Source: Thozetella sp. PMI_491
Taxonomy: Eukaryota; Ascomycota; Sordariomycetes; Chaetosphaeriales; Chaetosphaeriaceae
Assembly (NCBI GenBank): GCA_021432635.1
Contig: MU270022.1
Coordinates: 1,240,001-1,304,000 of the forward strand
Direction: 5' to 3'
DNA: 64,000 nt
In this document: piece by piece, positions 58,427 through 64,000 of the stretch
Position numbering within the stretch: the stretch's first letter is position 1
Layout of the letters: each line of letters opens with the position of its first letter
Made by a program: the position numbers and the translations under genes
Notes under the pieces: model-generated
Seen by the model: only the letters and a program-made list of their open reading frames with translations
Database searches by the model: none
Told to the model about the DNA's origin: nothing

Positions 58427-59829
58427 GGCAAAGCTGGTGTTCTTCGAGGAACAAAAGTTCTTGGTTATGGATGCAGAGGATCGTTTCAAAGGGACAATAC
58501 TTTAGGGAGTCAAAAAGAACTTGTTCTAGTTGGCCGTGAATATATATAACGTCTTGTCTCCCTCTTCCTATATGGGGAACCAACTCAATAGCCGGTGGGA
58601 CTCAACTCATTCGCATGTCGGCTGAAATCTGATGGATGTACCAGAGCTGTAGAAGCCTGAGATTGAGATTTCAAACCATCGCTTTCCTATCTGGGCATGT
58701 TGGGGTTCTGCAATACACAAATGCGGCGAAATTACGCAAAGGGGCTGGTGGTAAGCAGTGTGCTACGGTAGTAGTATTGGGAGCATATCCAGCTCATAGA
58801 TCACTTTAAACATCAGCTGTCTGTGAGACGTACCAACTCCTGTGACAACCCGTCATAAATGCTAGTTTAGATGGCATCAGCAAACTCAGCCGGGCTCGAT
58901 AGTGCGCGCACGCTCATGCCTAGTGGCCGTGGGACTCGTCCGTCCTTACTACCACTTCACTGAGTTGCCCCAAAAGGAGAGACATGCGTCCTTCGCACTA
59001 CGGATTGCTGCCCAATAGTTTGCCAACTCGCCTAAACTCCTCTGTTGTTTCGAGTTCCACCCATATTGCATGATCAGAACCAAGCGCAACCACCTTCTAG
59101 AACCGTCATGGTCGGTGATAGTGGTGCATCCCAGTATAGATTGACTCGAAGTATTGAGATCTCCACAGGTGTCAGTAGCCTCATATAGTTACAATGCATA
59201 TGGGCCCGTAAGCCGGTTAGACCGTTGGAAACTATACCAACAACTTACGAAGGTGGTGCGCGTGCTCATCCTCAACCTTCGGGTGTAGTTCCAGACCGTC
59301 AGAACTGTCCAAGTGAATTATGACCTCTATCTCTCGAGCTCAAGAGTTGCCGATTTTGGTTAACGGGAGGCCCGGATGTGACTTGCTGTGGATGCAGACA
59401 CTCACATCGATGCCGTCAAGCGATAACTGATCTCCTTCTGAACCCATGCCGATATGCACAAGTCTGGCGATGCTACAACCCAAAGCAATGAGTAACAGCG
59501 TCGGTTTCCTCGCCTAGGATATCGAGCTCGCGAAATGAAGATGTTGTTGCATTCTCTGGTAGTGGAAGGAGTAGGGTTTCCCAAAATCGACAAACCTGGC
59601 AGCGTTTCTTGGCGCCTCGTGTGTGGCGAGGTCGGGCTTGGCAGAGGAGAAGCAGGCAAGAACGAGAACGAGTTGAGTCTCAGAGTCCAAGTTCGAGTCG
59701 TTCTAATCTATAAAGGTCTCTCGCGTTCTTCGTTCCTTGCCTAAATTCCTCATCAGATCGATATCAGCAACCACGGCGATCCACAGCATAGCTCTCCACA
59801 GCGCTAGCTTTCCTCAACACACATTTAAG
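58427..59829. other. Intergenic
   Basis: 1.4 kb between two divergent small secreted-protein genes. No supported gene. Confidence 0.4.
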
Positions 59830-60230
59830 ATGCAGTTCACCAGCTCCATCATCGCCCTCACCTCGATTGTTCTGTACGCGACCTCGGTCTCCGCCTTCGA
59901 GCCCATATTGGGACCTGCAGCGGTGGAGACCCCTTCTTCCACGGTACGTCCTGGATCTAGCCGAGCTATGGCCATGTACTGATTGAGGATAGGCGCTGGA
60001 AACTGCTATGACTGGGATGCCAGCTCGAACTTCAAAGTCCTGAGCCTCCAGGGCACATGAACGGGTAAGACACGTCCCTTGTGCGACTTCGCGATCTTTG
60101 CACCCCCTCTTGACAAGGCATCCTGGTTACTGCCTACTCGGGTGGCTCCTGCTCGTCGAACGCCACTTCGGTCCGCGTTGGCCAGTGCTTCGTCAACGTC
60201 GACTCCTTCTCTATCGACAACTGTAACTAA
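59830..60230 (+). pseudogene. Damaged small secreted-protein gene
   Basis: Exon 1 (59830-59943) encodes a signal peptide (MQFTSSIIALTSIVLYATSVSA) and ends at a good GTACGT donor. Two further exon-like pieces, 59993-60064 and 60118-60230, read in one shared frame as NCYDWDASSNFKVLSLQGT and then VTAYSGGSCSSNATSV and VGQCFVN up to a stop after IDNCN, like a disulfide-bonded secreted protein. But a TGA interrupts exon 2 (60058-60060) and the phase from exon 1 to exon 2 is off by one. So the gene seems broken by one stop (a CGA-to-TGA change would explain it) plus a frame problem, unless an unusual splice form is used or the sequence has errors. Confidence 0.55.
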
Positions 60231-60252
60231 ATCTAGGCGCTAAATCTAGGCG
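60227..60252. repeat. 13-bp tandem duplication (ctaaatctaggcg x2)
   Basis: Two perfect adjacent copies overlapping the end of the damaged secreted-protein gene; the second copy lies just past its stop codon. A small local duplication. Confidence 0.85.
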
Positions 60253-60750
60253 ATATGTGTGCATAGCGGCGAGATTTTCTGGCATGGCAGACACTAAGGT
60301 CGCGAGACTTTGAACCTAGAGAGCGGCTGCTACATTTAGCGAGCAAGGATGTAAAATCTCCGGCCTTCTCAGAGGAAATGGCTCAAGCTAGAGATAAATG
60401 CCGCTCATTTAGTTTTAATATCGCTCATTCCTATATTACCTTCCGCGCGAGCCTAAGATGCCTTTATTGGGGGCTGTCCGTCCGCCATGTGTCGCCAGTC
60501 TAGTTAGTTAGGTATTGTGCCTTGCCTACTTGAGCTAGTGTTACGGTACCCACTCGTCGCCTATGGCGGGGCCAGAAGTCGTAAGCGGCGCAGTTGTGCT
60601 CCTGGGGGCCGACGCCGCTGACAGCACCGTCATGCAGGGACACTGAAACATCCGATCAAGTCGCATACGATTTCGTTAATTGCGCCATCCCATTGTCATC
60701 CTCTCCCATCAACCAACGAGCCGGCCAAAAGCCGATAGAGAGCTGTGGCC
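60231..60750. other. Intergenic
   Basis: About 520 bp; nothing beyond the short tandem duplication at its start. Confidence 0.4.
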
Positions 60751-61920
60751 ATGGAGCTTTGGCAGGCATCAGTGGTGGAGCGCTCGGGCCTCAGTCGTGC
60801 CTCCCACGACCAGGCACCCGCCAAGATCAAAGCCCTGTATGATGCCGGCGTTCCCTTCTACAGCAGAGACTCCCTGTGGAATATCGCGAAGGCTTTCGAC
60901 GCGGCCACGTCTGAAGGCCCGGCCAGCCAAACAGTCGGCATCGTCGGCCTGGACGGTGGCATGGTCGAGTTCCGTGTGGAAACCGGCGGGACGCGCCCGG
61001 CCGGGCCCCCATCAAGCTCCGATCAGGAATATGTTTTGCAGGTAACCCCTCCGGCACGTCAGCCAGTCCCTGCTCTAATATATTCCCAGGGGCAAGCTCT
61101 GCCTTCTCTACCAGTCTGCGGCATACCTAACCTCCGGTGGAGTGACCGCTCCTCCCTGTGCATATCTCCCTCTTATCGTCGCCCATAAGTCGGCAAGACG
61201 GCGGCTATCTACCGGGGCCACAGTACATCGTTGGCCCCAGGCCGGCCAAGCGGAGGTCGCAGAGCGCCTACGCAGCGCTCGGGCGCGCTGGGAGACCGAC
61301 AGTGCTTGTCACCGACTCCACTCCATTTTCGAAGAGCATGCTAGTGCCGTTCTGCGCGACGCCCGTAAGATTGTCGCATTCTCGTGCTCTACCATGTCCT
61401 CTTCAAAAGAGAATAACGGCAGGAGCGCCTTCCAGCATGCCTTTGCTCTTAGCATCCGGGACTTTGTGTGCTCAGCGCGGGGCGAGCCGGGATCCGTCCG
61501 ATGCTATGCACAGGACCCGGTGTACACAGCGGCAGACGAAGGCGTCCTGGAGGAGGCCGGAATCACCGTTCTAGACGACCCGCGGGGATTCCTGGAGGTT
61601 GACGGCGCGAGTATCGTCATTTCGATCGCGTCAGACGTCCCTGTACGGGAAATAATTACTGATATATCACGACCCGCAATGCTAATCTGGAACACCGTTC
61701 CGGACGAGGTTGACAACAATCAAGCATACGTGTTAGTGCACCAAACCGCCCAATATTTCTCGTATTGACCATTCCTAGCACCGACCCTGTGACCCCTCGC
61801 GTGCAGAGAATGGTCCAGTCTGAGTACTTTCGGGTGGAGCTTCCACACACCGACCAGTCTGACTCGCTCAATGGCGTCTCTTTGTACGTCAGGAAGGTGG
61901 CGGTTAACTCCAGTCTATAG
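60751..61920 (+). CDS. SRR1-domain protein
   Basis: Exons 60751-61041, 61115-61731 and 61779-61920 give 349 residues. The acceptor at 61114 was chosen over a nearer one (61089) because only it keeps the frame. The N-terminal part (IKALYDAGVPFYSRDSLW) matches the lead-in of fungal SRR1-like proteins; the SRR1-like domain follows: RKIVAFSCSTMSS, RSAFQHAFALSIRDFV, CYAQDPVYTAADEGVLEEAG, ITVLDDPRGFLEVDGASIVI, and after the last splice TDPVTPRVQRMVQSEYF and YVRKVAVN at the end. SRR1 was first described in plant clock and light signalling; the biochemical role in fungi is unknown. Probably cytosolic or nuclear. Confidence 0.85.
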
Positions 61921-62112
61921 CACATTCCGTCACGGGTCGCAAATTGCTACAATTCTTTTTCAAGGTCTCATTTAGCAGACGGGGCACGTCGAAAGACCCA
62001 CCGTGGTTGTTAAAGCAGATCTATAGACTACATGTATCTGATATGAGCAAGGTGTCAGTACCTCAGAATTTATATCTGAGGCTGATCTATTGCATGTATC
62101 GCATTGACAGGA

Positions 62113-63368
62113 TTACATTGATGCTGAGGTGGGACCGTACTCTGCTTGAAATCCACCTGGAAGAGCAGTGAGCCCTGGATGAGACTTGGTTAGCAGTTGG
62201 CGTCAATGTTGGAGAATTGGTATCTAATTGCTCACAGCCATCAATGTCCTCATCAACCACCCGCGCCTGCGTGCAGTTGTTCATGCCGTCAATCGACTGC
62301 AGCTTGGACCCCGAATCGGGGCAGTTGAAGCGGCAGGGGTAGTCGAGGATCTTCTGCAGTGCGTCGCCCCGCCAGCCGAAGACGTAGTCGGCGTGGTTCG
62401 CGTAACCCGTGGCATCGCCGAACGACCAGACAAACGGGTTGCTGCCGTCCTCGGGCCAGTCCATGGCGTTGAAGGGCTTCGTGTCCCAGACGACCTCAAA
62501 CATGACCTGTGAAGTTCGCACTGGATGGGTTGCCGGGCAAGGGCCTCCGCTCTCGAAAGTACCGGTCTCGGGGTAGCTCATGTGCGCCATGTGATCTGGA
62601 CTGTCGAGGTTCTTGCCGTCCCAGCAGGTCGGGAACCGCATCGACGTCATGATGCCTTCCTTGCAGCGGCGGTCTGGGAACGCAATCGTCTCCGGGGAGC
62701 GCTGCGTCCAGGTTTCCATGCAGACGTACGTGAGCTGTCGGAACCGCGACGCCTGCTCGAGCGTTCGGGCTGAGATATCGCCGATAAACATGCGGAATCC
62801 CTGCTTCTAATGAGGCTCTGCTGTCGGCTCACTTTCACACCGTGACTCACCGGCTGGAATGCTTGCACTTTGGACTTTTGCGCAGGGTCATAGATAGCGT
62901 CTTCATATATCAGGTGAGTAATAGAGCATTTGGAGACCAAGAGAGAGCAAACTAACCCTGCATATAATATATAGTTAGACCTCCATTGGCCTTCTCGAAC
63001 TGGTTGTTGCCCAGCTGCTTGACCCGCTTGTAGCTCCCATTCCTTGCGCGGAAGTAGAGCACCGCTGTCCAGTAGTTGGAGAAGTCTTCGCTGAATTGGC
63101 ACGTCGTGCACGTGGATTCGGCCGGCATATCCTTTTTAGGGTCCATCGTGGCATTAAAGGAATTCTATCGAGCCTAGTGAGTATATTGCATCGAGTGGTC
63201 TCGGGTTATACCTACGCCACCGACGATCTGGTGCACATGGCTCGACGGGATCGATCCCGGGTTGACCAGGGGGTCCAACCGTTGCACCACCAGCTGGGAG
63301 CAGTGGAATCGGACGACGGCGCTGCTCGGCGCGGCGAGCGCCAGGGCGAAGACTGCGATCCACCGCAT
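62113..63368 (-). CDS. Secreted DUF1996 protein
   Basis: Five exons, 63368-63216, 63164-62957, 62900-62851, 62800-62236 and 62174-62113, give 345 residues. Signal peptide MRWIAVFALALAAPSSA. The DUF1996 hallmark HVHQIVGG is joined by splicing to NSFNATM; further conserved pieces are CTTCQFSEDFSNYWTAVLYF, a 50-nt exon leading into FQPGFRMFIGD, CWDGKNLDSPDHMAHMSYP and SFGDATGYANHADYVFGW, and after the last splice DIDGWLTALPGG. Acceptor choice at the last intron was made by this motif; reading through gives a less typical tail. DUF1996 proteins are secreted or wall-associated; catalytic role is unproven. Six or more cysteines suggest disulfides. Confidence 0.93.
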
Positions 63369-64000
63369 CTTTGCTTGCCTGAAGGTTGACGAGTTTCCAA
63401 ATCACGATATTCGGGACCACCTGGAAGGAGAGATGCAGTTCTCTTCCTAATAAGCCTTGCCTAAATGATTAAATGTGTTACCGTTTGTGTACCCGCGCGC
63501 AGGACAGCCGCCACAATCTCTGGAACCGAAATGCCGACATGGCCCAGACATGGTCACTCGTCAATTGGATGACCCTTTATCGCGATGCCCAGTTTATTAA
63601 AGGTATCTCTTTATATTAAAGAATTCTATGGAAACTTATTGGAGCGCTCAATCAGTCCTCGTCGGCTCAATATCAAGCATGTATACAACCGGCATGGCCA
63701 CCCAATCGCGGCAACTCGCTAAGGGTCCGGAACTGCGACAACGGGGAGGCTACCCAACCAAGCCGTAGCAGATTCACCAACAACCGGGCTCTTCCATTCT
63801 CCCGGTCAGCGGAGGTTCGGCCACGCCACTGAGACGGGTGCTACTTAATCCACCGTGCCACAACAACGCACTGGCGGCGGGATCAGATCGAATGCCAAGC
63901 ACAAAGCAAGACGGCTGGGCGGCGAACCCCTGATTCCAATTTCTCCAGCTGATGAGTTGTATGGGTTGTATGACAGGGATACTTAAGTTTGAGAAAGGAG
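63369..64000. other. Intergenic to window end
   Basis: Promoter side of the DUF1996 gene and beyond; no coding signal recognised in the last 630 bases. Confidence 0.4.

Overview
The window looks like nuclear DNA from a filamentous ascomycete (Pezizomycotina; a sordariomycete-like genome is my inference). The reasons are genes broken by short (about 46-100 nt) GT..AG introns with CTAAC/CTGAC-type branch sites, no operons, 0.3-3 kb AT-richer intergenic stretches, and families confined to or expanded in these fungi: Zn2Cys6 regulator, DUF3328/UstYa, DUF1996, TPR-DUF4470, YAT amino-acid permease, DHA2 MFS and ABCC transporters, and many small secreted proteins. I rebuilt exons by hand from splice sites, reading phase and family motifs. 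No rRNA, tRNA, CRISPR array or intact transposon was seen.

Layout. 0-14 kb: the 3' part of a DHA2-type MFS exporter, a secreted amidase, a metallo-beta-lactamase-fold hydrolase, an Atg22-like vacuolar transporter, and a full ABCC exporter. 14-22 kb: a peroxisomal FAD amine oxidase of the fructosyl-amino-acid oxidase type, a cupin, a Baeyer-Villiger-type monooxygenase and a metal-dependent amidohydrolase. 23-31 kb: two regulators (C2H2-like and Zn2Cys6), a cysteine-rich secreted protein and an amino-acid permease. Together, 0-31 kb reads like an accessory uptake/efflux plus amide, lactam or amine catabolism or detoxification block; the shared purpose is inference.

34-47 kb: a membrane-anchored lectin-like protein, a HAD hydrolase, a Trp-rich secreted protein, then the most interesting pair: a five-exon UstYa-family (DUF3328) oxidase gene divergent from a 104-residue secreted protein whose tyrosines fall in four strict Y-x-x-Y-x-x-Y modules and which has a Lys-Arg (Kex2-type) site near its end. 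UstYa proteins are the cyclising oxidases of fungal dikaritin RiPPs, so this is a candidate undescribed RiPP locus. A sterol-dehydrogenase-like reductase and a type II membrane O-fucosyltransferase-like protein follow.

47-64 kb: an ankyrin protein with a STAND-type N-terminus, small secreted proteins, an orphan regulator-like protein without a zinc cluster, a TPR-DUF4470 protein, a damaged secreted-protein gene, an SRR1-domain protein and a secreted DUF1996 protein. At least eight genes carry secretion signals, which fits a host- or substrate-interacting lifestyle (inference).
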